From positions 1 to 64,000 of the forward strand of contig CAJNYU010001081.1 of the NCBI GenBank assembly GCA_905331475.1: a DNA stretch of 64,000 nucleotides. Reading direction: 5' to 3'. Below, piece by piece: positions 48,101 to 58,970 of the stretch. This DNA comes from Rotaria socialis. Taxonomy: Eukaryota > Rotifera > Eurotatoria > Philodinida > Philodinidae. Made by a program: the position numbers and the translations under genes. Position 1 is the first letter of the stretch; each line of letters starts with the position of its first letter. The notes beneath the pieces were generated by a model, which was not told the DNA's origin, did not search any database, and saw nothing but the letters and a program-made list of their open reading frames with translations.

Positions 48101-48217
48101 AATTCAGGAATAATTGAGATTACTGTAGAAGGGCTAATACGCAACAAAGAATCTGGTTTAGTCACTAATTTACGATTGATTGGCAGGCAGCATCAACCAC
48201 AAATAAAAGTTCAATAA
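45161..48217 (+). CDS. U-box / von Willebrand A / Vint (Hint) domain protein
   Basis: Five exons (45161-45904, 46119-46475, 46803-47319, 47401-47741, 47834-48217) give 780 residues. Residues about 5-75 form a U-box (FICPITHELMVDPVIDGDG, SYERGAIEDWL), an E2-binding ubiquitin-ligase fold. Residues about 165-360 form a vWA domain with an intact MIDAS start (CVVDISGSM) and FLLTDGCPN. Residues about 375-590 form the Vwaint-type region. From Cys603 (AAGGCFHGECKVRLMNG) a Hint-type Vint domain runs to FVNDMECVTLGHGF, near residue 715. Vint domains are related to the self-splicing or self-cleaving modules of inteins and Hedgehog. The expected first Cys is present; whether this one cleaves itself is unknown. 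The start could lie further 5', since the frame continues to a splice-acceptor-like site at 45116. The protein has no signal peptide, so it is probably intracellular. Confidence 0.88.
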
Positions 48218-49014
48218 ACACAATAACATTTATATTTTATTTGAAAGTATATTTTTTCTAATAAATTCTCCTCAGTTGCTTATATGACTAGTAAGTATTG
48301 ATGATGAGAAATATAAAATATCATGTTCATCGCGAAATTCATCTCTCAGTATTGTAAGAAAAATATTTTTTGTTTCTAGCGGAATACAAAAATAATGAGA
48401 ACTCACATAATTGTAAAGTCCATATTTTAAAAACGTCGATGAAAACACTTCCTAATTATAGCTCATCAATGTACAATAATTTACATTTTTTGTATATTCA
48501 TACTAAGATACAAAGTATGGTAAATAGTATATTATATATCAGTGGTATCTGCAGCCGAAGAAATATTTCCATCGGATGTAACTTATAGAAATAGTAAAAT
48601 ACAGTTCGTCTTAATTATTATTTTTCACGCATGGATTTTTCTTTCAGTAAGTTATAGCCCATATTGACTCTATTTTACAAAGATACTCCAACCTATAACT
48701 GCATTCTCATATGCGTGAAAGATTGGAAACTCAAAGGCGAAATGGCTAAATATCGCATCGCTTCCATTGCTACATTTTGTTTCGCATAGCTTTTTGACGT
48801 AAATATTGAAAACAAATCAGCACTCGAGTTATTGTGACAAATGTTGGCAAGAATAATTATCATTCCTGTATCAATCGTTATAGTTTTGATTTTAATTATT
48901 TTTTTTTTTAACTGATTAAACAAACGGTTGAAAGAAATATCCCCGAGTAATTTATCTATTAAAAAAAAATAATCGTAGATATCATTTTTTTTTAAATATC
49001 GTTTCCTATGAAAT
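48218..49014. other. Intergenic, convergent genes
   Basis: About 800 bases between the U-box gene (+) and the secreted protein (-). AATAAA-like sites follow the U-box gene stop by about 40 bases. No gene is seen. Confidence 0.5.
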
Positions 49015-49797
49015 TCAAAAAAAAAATACGAACATAGTCAAAGCCAATAAATAACGAGACAATAGCATTTTTGCACTGCTTCCCAATAGTCTATCATTAA
49101 TATCAGTAATATTATGATGTTGCAGTATCTTTTTCACAGCAGCTATTGTCAATGGTCCATTGCATAGCATACGGTTACATCTGACAGTCATCATTGCAAC
49201 GCTACCGGTATCGAAAATGTTAAGACTAGTAGATTGCTGAGTACTATGAAGGCATAAACGTTTATGAAATTTATGTTTGATTAAATCATCGACAATCTGA
49301 CAAGAACCAGACGTTCCCGGTACAGTACATTGACGAACACCATCATTTATATCAAAACATGCTAAGTCGCTCGATAAAGTAGATTTTTGATGTATTAATC
49401 GTCGTAAATCGGAATAAATATTCGTTACATTATACGAGCGTTTAGTCATTTGAATAATTTTTTCTTCAGCAAAACTACGAGCACAATCATCTGTTTCTTT
49501 ACATATGTGATGAATATCGTAGGAAAAAAATTTATTTCCAGTCACTTCAATCATAACAAAATGTTTATTATCATCAATATGATTATCATAAGATGATTCA
49601 GCAATAAATGTAACATTATAATTTCCACGATCATACCAAAATATAAGTTTAACTGAACAATGATTGGCTGATACATAACTGCAATTGGGTGGCATAATAA
49701 ATAGTTCATTCATTGGATAAATCATTGAACAATTGTCTGTACAATGTAAACTATATGCTAGATTAAAAGAGGACAATAGTAATCCAAGAAGAAACAT
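49015..49797 (-). CDS. Secreted, probably GPI-anchored Cys-containing protein
   Basis: One exon, 260 residues. Residues 1-16 are a signal peptide (MFLLGLLLSSFNLAYS). The mature part has about 13 Cys, several in C-x3-6-C arrangements (HCTDNCSM, CKETDDCA, CTVPGTSGSC, VRCNRMLCNGP), and several N-glycosylation sequons. The end is a small/polar stretch followed by a hydrophobic tail (YLLALTMFVFFF), typical of a GPI-anchor signal. It should therefore sit on the cell surface. I do not recognise the family; similar single-exon secreted proteins are often lineage-restricted. No splice sites are needed. Confidence 0.65.
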   Translation of the reverse strand: MFLLGLLLSSFNLAYSLHCTDNCSMIYPMNELFIMPPNCSYVSANHCSVKLIFWYDRGNYNVTFIAESSYDNHIDDNKHFVMIEVTGNKFFSYDIHHICKETDDCARSFAEEKIIQMTKRSYNVTNIYSDLRRLIHQKSTLSSDLACFDINDGVRQCTVPGTSGSCQIVDDLIKHKFHKRLCLHSTQQSTSLNIFDTGSVAMMTVRCNRMLCNGPLTIAAVKKILQHHNITDINDRLLGSSAKMLLSRYLLALTMFVFFF

Positions 49798-49965
49798 TAT
49801 CTCATTGTTTGTTATACCGTAAATGCTTGTGGCTTTTTATCGTCAATGTTTCATGTATGATATAAGCAAAACATAAGCAGTTTGTATGTTGTTATTATTG
49901 TAGCAAGCTATTCTGCTATGCTAAACTATGTCAAGACATCAATGTTTCTTGGTGACCTAGAGGAC

Positions 49966-49983
49966 AAGAAGAAGAAGAAGAAG

Positions 49984-50013
<30 letters not shown>
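49966..50013. repeat. (AAG)16 microsatellite
   Basis: An uninterrupted trinucleotide run about 170 bases upstream of the minus-strand secreted-protein gene. Confidence 0.95.
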
Positions 50014-50015
<2 letters not shown>

Positions 50016-51464
50016 GAGAAAAAGCTTATAATGCCTTTATTTTCAGATATGGATGATAAATATTGAGTGCTATAATTGTCTCATTTAGTCGCTGTGTATA
50101 ATACGTTTTTCTTTTTCAATAAGAAAAGTTGTAATATCTCGACGAATAAATTATCTTTGATGGATCGAAGACTAGCTGTGGGGGAAAACTACTATATCAT
50201 CATTATCAAGAAGAAATATGTTCTTCGCACATGTCAACAGTCGATCCAAAAACGATTTCTTTTCCTTGAAAGCGAACATCTATTTATTTACACGAGATTT
50301 TATTTAAATTTAAGATTATTCTATTCAATGGTTTCTTTCAATTGATATTTATATTCTATTTAGAAGGCCTCCTTTTTGTCGCTAATCAATAAATTGACGT
50401 AAACTATCATACGACATAAAACATACGACAAATTTTAAATAAACAAAGGAAGCATTATTTATAGTTCTAATAAATAATATAAATTGTGTGGTGAATTACT
50501 AATTGAAGAAACGAGCCTGTAAAATAACTAAGAAAATCAGTCAATATTAGTTTATGAATTCTTGATACTATTTTATGTAGAACTAAGTTTTAAAGACGAA
50601 AATGTTTGCCCGAGGGCTAAATTTTTATTTTATCCTTGATTGCGTGATAGAACATTTATCGAACATGACACACCAAATCTAAGCTTTTTCTTTGCACAGT
50701 TTGACCTTACAAGATTTATTCTTCTGAATCGCAGATATTTGAATATCAGTATATAAAGAACGTGTTGTCAATAAAACATAATTATATCTGTCATTTATCT
50801 TTTCCTATCAAAATTACACAATAGAACTGAGAGAGACAGAAAAATCTTTGCCTTTTGTCTATAAAAAAACTCATTATCTATAATTCGATTATGTAGTACG
50901 ACCTTGAAGTTCAACTTTTTTTTTCTTTGTAAAATATATTTTCGCATATATCGAACGTTGCCCTTTCTACGGCTTTTTTTTCTATTTGATTACTCAACAA
51001 TTATGATTATCATATGGATTTGTGTGAACAACATATATATATATATTTGATGAACATCGACCTTGAATAAGTAAGCGAACAACGACGGCAGCTTTGTTAG
51101 TAAGAGTGTTGGATGCCTGTAACATGATGCACTTGTGAAAGGCTCCATATTGAATTGTACGTAGACAAAAAGAAGAAAAAAAAGAAAAAAAATCGAACAT
51201 GTCTTTTTCGATTAATCTCTCTCTCTTGTCAGTCGACAAAATTTTAACAGTGGTAAACAGAACATCGTTGTTCATTGTGAATGAGTGTTGTACGATAGAG
51301 AAGACATATTCGACGAGAACAGATGTAAAGACAAAATAATCGTGAACAAAATTTTTAATTATATTTTGTGTTTCAGACTTTTTTTCTATATCGTTGACAA
51401 ATACTCATTCACGTTTGTCTACGCCATTAATTAAAAAAAAGACTACAGCGATTACAGTAATATT

Positions 51465-51540
51465 CTATTCAACGCCGACTTGATTTACCATTGCTGCTAG
51501 TTCACAAAGCATACGCGCAAAATCTACTTTGGGAATATAA
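51465..51540 (-). CDS. Possible 3'-terminal exon of an unidentified gene
   Basis: On the minus strand, an acceptor-like TTTTCGTTAG is followed by a 25-codon frame (YIPKVDFARMLCELAAMVNQ and four more residues), then TAG. The amino-acid composition looks like a real protein helix and not chance sequence. I could not find an upstream exon between here and 53,900. It may belong to a gene with small exons, or be a relic. Confidence 0.3.
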
Positions 51541-52578
51541 CTAACGAAAAGAAAAGAGTAAGTCAAATATTTGAGCTGCGACAACGCGTTCGCTTATGAA
51601 ATATTAAAGCAGCATAAAGAGACACACGTCCCTCAATAGTAACAAACAGGCAGACAGACGACGCTTTGTTCTTATTTAGATAAACATATACATATAAAAT
51701 ACTGTGGACAGTAAATCAGATACAACGGGAAAAGAAAAACAAAAAACAGGCAGAGCAGGGTGTCTTAGCTTGACACAATAGTATCAAGCAGCTTCTTCTT
51801 CTTTTTCGGTACACATTGTTAAAGATTGTATAATCCATCGAGATTGAATCATTTTTCAACTAGAATAGAAGGCGATGAACTATAGAGAACTGTTGCAACA
51901 CTATATTTCTCAATTGATTTCTAGCCGAATAATTGATATGATCGATGACAGATGGCGCAGACACACGCTCGGTATTGATAAGCGATTACGGGTTAGTGGC
52001 AATGATTGTGTTCGTTTCTTTTCAGTGTATTTGTTAACAATTAACTTTCCTTTTGGTTCACTGTTGTCTATCATACAATGTCAACGAGTGAATTAGATTA
52101 ATGATCTACCTGAGTTGTTATTGACATTGTATTACTGTCAAATCGAATATACAACGAAGACCCTTGACTGAAAGAAGTCTCACATAACTTAGATAGGAAT
52201 CTAAGGAAATAAAGGTCAGTCGAGACGAAAACATGTGAATAGATTAAAGTGCTTTTAACATTTGTTTTGCTTCGAGATGTGAAATCATAAGAGAATCTCG
52301 TGCGTGTTCTTTTCCTCTTACACTAAGATATGAATAAATATGATTGAGTGAATATATCTTGACGAAACCTTGAACAGTAGTTGAAATAAGAATGATGCAC
52401 TTCTTCTTTCGAATAGCTATTATTGTATTGATTATATTCGTTTAAAAGACGGAAAAAAACTGTTCAAACATGTCAAATGTTTCTTTTTCTCACAGATTTT
52501 TATCGGCAATCGTTTTTCTTTTAATTCAAGTGTGAATCAATAATCCATATTTTAGAAAATTGACACATTGAAAATAGA

Positions 52579-52613
52579 TTTTATTTTATTTTATTTTATT
52601 TTATTCCAAATTC
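52579..52613. repeat. (TTTTA)7 microsatellite
   Basis: A near-perfect pentanucleotide run in a gene-poor region. Confidence 0.9.
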
Positions 52614-53903
52614 TCTATTTGAGTTATTGTAGTCACTGTCATCATCTAATCAATATGTTTTTCTTGTGCAGGAGAGAAAAATGTTTGTCTTATTTTTTTC
52701 CTCGTTATCATCTGTGATTGTTGGGTCGTCGTCAGTTGATTAAAAGTATTTGGCCCATTTTGTATATAAAGAAAAAGAACAAAAATACGAACTCTGATGA
52801 AAAAAGCCGATAAAAACCATCAACTAACTATACAGTACATGCCTTTTTTTCTTTTCTCTTCTTACTCTCACATGATCTGTGATGTTTGGTGTTACTCATC
52901 AGAAAAGAATGCGATGCGACGCTTACGGAGCAGTACGACGCCCGGCCATGAAAGGAAGACACAAAAGACAGAAAAAAAGAGAGCACGCGAGAGAGAGAGG
53001 TAGAAATTAATGCATGATAAAGTAACATCGTCGACAACACTGTGTTTTACGAGTAGGCGGAGGCGATATATATTATAGGAACATGCATATCGAAATAGTC
53101 GATCACAAGAATCTATTCACCCTCACTAGCGTTGTTATTGTTGTTCGTCTAATTGACATTTTACAGCATTTCATACGGCGACGTCTTCCGACTCAGATCA
53201 CATTAGATAATAGACTTAGTGCTATTGGCTGTATATCATCATTATTATTGTCATTGTACTAATTATGAAGACTTGGAGTTCTAGTGGTGTCAATGAACGG
53301 AGAGGGGCAACAGATGTGCGTACCACGCTGTCGAGACTCACTCTATTTCGAGACAATATGAACAGGCGCACGTAAGATCGTTCAGCTTTTCAATTAATAG
53401 TACTCCTTTTTATAGACATATGTTCGGCTAGCTAATTATGTTGTGCTTGTGTAGTATCTATAAATCGTATGCAATGTGTATATGTCTGTTCATGGCTCAT
53501 TATCTTAGTGTCATCTTATGTCTTTCCTCGTTTCTCTTTTTCTTGCATTCATTCTTTTGCTGTTGTGCGTTCAAAGAAAAAAGAAAGGAGAGAGATGAGA
53601 GTAGTAACATAGTGAGAAACGCATGCGTTCACTTGAGCGTTCGAATATGGCGTTTTGACTAGTGGCAATGCTTCGGAAGAAAGAAAAGGTCGCTTATTAT
53701 TCCGCCTGTGCTGCTTACTGGTGTGCCTCAGATTTTTTTTCCACTAGCTCAGAAAAAAAAGCGAAGAAATGAACCGCAATGAGAGCAAAGCAAAAGAGAG
53801 TCACGTAAGCAAATATACACATGCATCTATACCGCTGGCTTTTTAGAGCATTCAATTTAATAAGCCTTAGAATTTCATTGAATTTCTACATTTCTTCTGT
53901 AGC

Positions 53904-55145
53904 ATGTACAATTCAATATTAAAATCTTCTTCAAGTGCTTCTTTATCTTCTAACGAATCAATGTCAGCTGGAACAACAAACACTAACTTGTTACCAATTA
54001 TGCGGAACGACTATAGTCTCGATAGCGTTTGTTGTACGAAACGAACATTACAGACATTTTCACATATGTGGATTGTTGAAAATTTTTCGTCCTATCTTCA
54101 AGATCCAGAACCTATTATTTGTCTATCATCGTCACCATTCAGCCCTGTGGTAGGTGCTAGTGCTTTGACACAATGGCGTCTTGTTTGCTATCCAAAAGGA
54201 AATTATGGCGCAGCATCGAATTATATGTCAATATTTCTTGAATATATCAAAGGTGAACGTGATATTAAAGCTAAAGCAGAATATTCACTTGTCAATCGTA
54301 AATGTGAATTAACAGAAATGCGTAAAGATGCACAATTTTCAGTTTATAAATGTGGTAATACACGTGGTTTTATTAATTATGTTAAATATGATACATTGAC
54401 ATTACTCGAGAATGACACACTCGATGATGATAAACTTAAAATATACGTACGTATAACAATAATGGATGATGCTATCACTGAAGACACGAAATATCAAGAA
54501 TACGATGATACTGAATGCATTAATTTTACAACACGTGGTCTCGAAGGACTTGTACGAGATTTCAGTCAATTGTTACTTCATTCTCCGCCGAAAATGAGTG
54601 ATATTAAAATTCTAGCGAGAGTTTCACCATCGCAAAATTCAAATGGTATCATCGAAATCAATCATCATGATTCAAATCCATCGAAAGTTACTTTTCATGT
54701 TCATAAATTGATTCTAGCTGCTCGATCGCCTGTATTCGCAGCTATGTTTTCCAATTCGACTTTAGAAAGTACGACAAATATCATTGAAATCAATGATTTA
54801 CGTTCTGAAACAATTCAGTCCATGCTCGAATATATCTATACTGGTAAAGTTAGTGATATTAAAAATTCAACTGTTGAATTATATCGTTGTGCTGATAAAT
54901 ATCAATTAGAAGATTTACGTTTACAAGCTGAAATGGCTTTAATGAGTTCAATATCAGTCGAGACAAGTGCTGAAATCTTATTGCTCGCCGATCAACATCA
55001 TTCAAAGGAACTTAAATCACGTGTCATACAATTTATTGTCAATGGAAATCTTAAAGCTATAACGCAAACCGAAGGTTGGCATAAATATGTTGCATGCATT
55101 CCAGATTTAGTAACTGAAGTTATACAAGCAACGACTCATGAATAA
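53904..55145 (+). CDS. MATH-BTB (SPOP-like) Cullin-3 adaptor
   Basis: One coding exon, 413 residues. Residues about 48-185 form a MATH domain (FSHMWIVENFSSYL, QWRLVCYPKGNYG, YMSIFLEYIKG, FINYVKYDTL). Residues about 230-345 form a BTB/POZ domain (DIKILARV, FHVHKLILAARSPVFAAMF, MLEYIYTGKV). A 3-box/BACK-like tail follows (YQLEDLRLQAEMALM). Such proteins bind substrates through MATH and recruit Cullin-3 through BTB for ubiquitination. The first ~45 residues are Ser/Asn-rich and disordered. CATG follows directly after TTTCTTCTGTAG, so the start codon lies at the head of an exon and a leader exon or trans-spliced leader is likely. The intronless coding region contrasts with intron-rich neighbours. 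Confidence 0.88.
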   Translation: MYNSILKSSSSASLSSNESMSAGTTNTNLLPIMRNDYSLDSVCCTKRTLQTFSHMWIVENFSSYLQDPEPIICLSSSPFSPVVGASALTQWRLVCYPKGNYGAASNYMSIFLEYIKGERDIKAKAEYSLVNRKCELTEMRKDAQFSVYKCGNTRGFINYVKYDTLTLLENDTLDDDKLKIYVRITIMDDAITEDTKYQEYDDTECINFTTRGLEGLVRDFSQLLLHSPPKMSDIKILARVSPSQNSNGIIEINHHDSNPSKVTFHVHKLILAARSPVFAAMFSNSTLESTTNIIEINDLRSETIQSMLEYIYTGKVSDIKNSTVELYRCADKYQLEDLRLQAEMALMSSISVETSAEILLLADQHHSKELKSRVIQFIVNGNLKAITQTEGWHKYVACIPDLVTEVIQATTHE

Positions 55146-56886
55146 AGAAAAAAGTAACACATAGATTTTAAGATGCAAACCTTGATGAATTGCTTCTATT
55201 CAATCTATGTTTTTCTTTTTCACTCAAACCTAGTCACCTTCACTGCATATGTATTTATCAAGGACAGACTATCGATGTACAGTGTACTTCTTTTTCTTTT
55301 TATATTCAAATTCTGTTTTTTATTTTGCTTCTCTGATGAATTCGCGGTTTATCCTTCAATTTAAATATAAATAATTATTTATCATATAAACAGAAGTCAG
55401 GCGATAAAGGACATTTTATATGTTTTTTATTTATACTATTGGCAAGGTTCCTTTGCGAAGGTGATGAATTGATAAATCAGTTTTCACACTAACATGCTTG
55501 AATGAACCGGATGAAGATGAAAACAAAATTATCAACAGAAATACCAATTTCATTTTAACACTTCAAATTGACAGCTACGAGATACGAATTGTGTGTTTGA
55601 TAAATCATTTGTAATAATTATAGTCGACCATCATTTTTATTTCGAAAGCGAAACAATATTATTTTGTATGAAAATGAAAACACATGTGAAGATGTGTATG
55701 TCGGATTAAATATCTTGTGTTTTTGTCTTCTATTGGAGTAGTTTACATTGTTAGTGATGTTGATTACAATCGATTAGCTGTGTTTTTTTTAATTGATCCT
55801 ATCTGATTTACTTTTCATGTTTGACCATATTCAAATGTATGTTTCATTAACGTTGATGACTGTTGATAATTTTATCTTTAAAATATATTATCCACGCAAA
55901 GAAAAGTTTCCTATTACGATTATATTGATAGACTTGATACCCCATAGAAAAACATTTTCTATAGCCATAGGGAGTATATTTTATAAATTATTCAATTGGT
56001 TACTGTTTTCTCTTTTTTGGTCCTAGATGAACAATAAGTTGAGTTGAAAATGTTTTGCGTCATTGTCGATGTCTGTTGGTTTTATTAATTTTTCTAATTA
56101 TAAAGAATTCAAATTCTTTGACACTCGATTTATTATACTTTAATTATAGGCTTACACCTACGAGGAAGTTCTTTTGCAGTCACGACAAATTTTAAAAAGC
56201 GACTATTATGGCCGAGAGTGTTTATGTTTTTCATACGAGTTTCTAGTTCATCGGTGTGTATCTGTTTCGTTTGAGCAGCGAATAATTAAAAACAAAAATG
56301 CTTTAATGAACTTCTTAAATGTTTTAGTTTTTATTCGTTTTTGTTGATGGGTTTTTTTTCCTAGCGACTACAAGGCGAATAATTGATAATTGATTAATGA
56401 GAAAAAGATCAATTTTGTTTTGTGTATGCTTCATTAAACATACTTCTTGTGGTTTTTGATTGAAGAGAAATAATAATATTTAATGCTTCTAGCGCACTCG
56501 AAACTCGATGGTGTTGAGTGGAAAAATTTACTTTTTGTATCCATTAAAATAGAAATACCATTATCTATATTATACGGATTCAATGTCACTTCTAATGAAA
56601 ATTTTGAATAGAATCGTACTAGGTCTTTCTTCGTTAAAGAATTGATTTGCTAATATCGATGAGAACATATTTAATATTCACTGTGTTAATGGGTTTAGTT
56701 ACTGGAACGCTTTTATTGTTTGAAAATCATTAAAAGACTGACAGAATCTGTATAAATAATAGAAAACGCATGATGAGATGCAAAACATTAGGTTTAGATT
56801 TGCAGGAAGTTTTCGACGTTGAAACATGTGAAAAATCGTTACGATTTATTTTATAAAGTCGAAGAAAATTAAAAAAAAAAGACAGT
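55146..56886. other. Intergenic, convergent genes
   Basis: About 1.7 kb between the MATH-BTB gene (+) and torsin (-). Open frames here (for example 55793-56026) are hydrophobic and low-complexity. No gene or repeat is recognisable. Confidence 0.5.
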
Positions 56887-58715
56887 TTACAACAAATCAT
56901 CACTATCGTATAATTTCTTCTTGGTTTTTTTTAATGTTGGCTGCATAGTTTCAAAAATATAATGAAGTTTTTGTTGAACTTTTTTGCAGCCTGACAAAGA
57001 ATATTCTAGCGACGAGGATGATGCTCGCGTAAATTCAATTAGATTTATCACATTATTGATAATGTCATCTACAGACACTTCGTACTCGTATTCGTCATGT
57101 TCAAGGATGATTGCCAATTGCTGATTTATACAAACGCGAATATGTTCGCGTTTAAGTGGAAGAAATGGAACAAAAAATGTCACTAAATGTCGATCAATTA
57201 ATGATGCAGACTGTAATCCACCTATAACAGTAAAAGAGTGTAAAAATTAAGCTAATAGTGTCAGTTTAACCTTCTTCGTTGGACGATGCATTTGAAAGAG
57301 CTTGTTGAAATTCAAGAATATTAAAATTTTCACGTCTTATTGATGAACGATAATTTTTCTCAGCTAAGTTATTAATTGATTTTGCACCAGTATTACTATA
57401 AAATGAAATTTGATTTTCTATACAATATTTTGTTTTTAGTTTTCATACCTTAAGAAGATAAAAATCGTCTTACGATAATCTGTTGATCGCGAAGCGGTTG
57501 GCGTATGAAAATCAATATAATAGAGAATAACATCTAATAATTGTTTTGGCATTTGATCGATTTCATCGAAGACAAATGTCGCTTGTGGACATTTACTCGC
57601 TATTTTTTCAATATCTTCCGTTAAATGATCCTGGGAAAAAGAAATTATTCATCGGCTGTTTCGCATTACGGCTAATTTAGTAAGAAAATCATGAATAAAT
57701 AGCTCTGCAATCTTATAGGAAAGTTCAAAAATCTTACAATAGACTTAAAATAAATTCCATCACTTTGCGCAAAAGCACGTGATTATAGTCATCACAATTC
57801 GTGATTCAGCTTAGGATTTCAATGAGAATGTAAGTCTGAAGTAGCTTAACATGCATCGGATGAAAACTGAAGTGTAGAATCTCGAGATATTTAACTAAAT
57901 CTATGATTTTTCTTTACTTACACATCATACCTTGTATTGACTAATGTGTACTGTATCATGATGCATGAAGTCACGAGAAACCACATACAGTCGCACATAT
58001 TTACTTTTGTATCCTTCGCGATAGAGACTTTCGACAATGTGTTTTGCAACAAAATTTTTCCCTAAATTAAAAGTAAAATAATTTAAGAAAACCATTTTAA
58101 TAAAAGAATTATTATTCGATAGACACACTGGTCGGGTATTGACTATTACAATTTCAGTAGATTATGAATATTTCGAAGAAGAGTTCGCGCTTTTGCTACT
58201 GACATTCATTATAGCTGTATCTTCCAGTGCGGCTTCGTATTTCCCTCAGCGAAGTAATTTCAACTTCAAACATTTCATGGAAACAATCTCAAGAGAATAC
58301 TTCTGCATCAACGCTTGGTTTTAATCAAAATTTGAAATCTCAATCTGAAGCTGACAAGTGAATTAATCTTGTCATTAAAATCCCAGCGCCAGCATTGAAC
58401 ACGAATAGCATTCAGCCTACGTAACACATACCTGTACCAGTTCCACCATGTAAAGAAAGAACAAGAGATTTGGATGGATTCAGATTAGACGTATGTGACT
58501 TAATCGATCTCAATATGAGATCATAAGCAAGTGGTTGACCTATCAATTGGTTTTTCAAGCGTAAATCGAGTTCTTAAGAAAATCGAAACGAAAACAAAAT
58601 TACAACCAAATACCATTAGAACAGAACACTTACCGTTGATATCATTCTTTATCCAATGATTTGAACAACATTCCATTATACAAAACATATCAAAAATACT
58701 TCCAAGAAGTACCAT
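56887..58715 (-). CDS. Torsin-family AAA+ ATPase
   Basis: Six exons on the minus strand (58634-58715, 58432-58572, 57931-58061, 57449-57630, 57271-57395, 56887-57221) give 331 residues. The N-terminus has ECCSNHWIKNDINELDLRLK then LIGQPLA, the usual torsin entry. Walker A is GGTGTGKN (about 70-77), with the Asn typical of torsins in place of Thr/Ser. Walker B is FVFDEIDQMP, sensor 1 is FIFLSNTG, and PFLPLKREH follows near residue 235. Torsins act in the ER lumen and nuclear envelope with LAP1/LULL1-type activators. The visible N-terminus is short and only weakly hydrophobic (MVLLGSIFDMFCIM), so the ER signal may be incomplete or this may be a shortened start. The intron between exons 2 and 3 (about 370 bases) and the one between 3 and 4 (about 300) are longer than usual. 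Confidence 0.88.
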
Positions 58716-58970
58716 ATTCTCTTCTTTCTATCTTCAAGCAAATAAACATGAGAAAAAGCAGCCGAACATCTGAACCACTAGATCAAAACAAAAAACACGG
58801 ATTCAAGTTTTTGAAAAAACAAAAACAAGTAATTTCACAAAAAAGTTGCTTGCGAAAACACGAACAGAATATAGAGAATGTGATTATCGATAATAAGTTT
58901 TGAGTTAGTATCACAAAACAGAAACGCAGAGTTAAAAAGACAACCAACAGGCAAAATTGGAGAAATATAT

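Larger units (their letters stand above)
50014..53903. other. Long gene-poor region
   Basis: About 3.9 kb. It contains a possible last exon at 51465-51540 (minus), a (TTTTA) microsatellite and a short AT run near 51036. The frame 51875-51994 on + (MNYRELLQHYISQLISSRII) follows an acceptor-like CTAG and ends near GTTAG, so it could be an orphan exon or an upstream exon of the MATH-BTB gene. It gives no family match. The GAGA-rich stretch at about 52970-53000 is simple sequence. Confidence 0.45.

Noticed and set aside
52797..53040. Frames on both strands near the GAGA-rich stretch
   Set aside because: Simple-sequence composition (RARERER; LSFFLSF) and no supporting splice sites.
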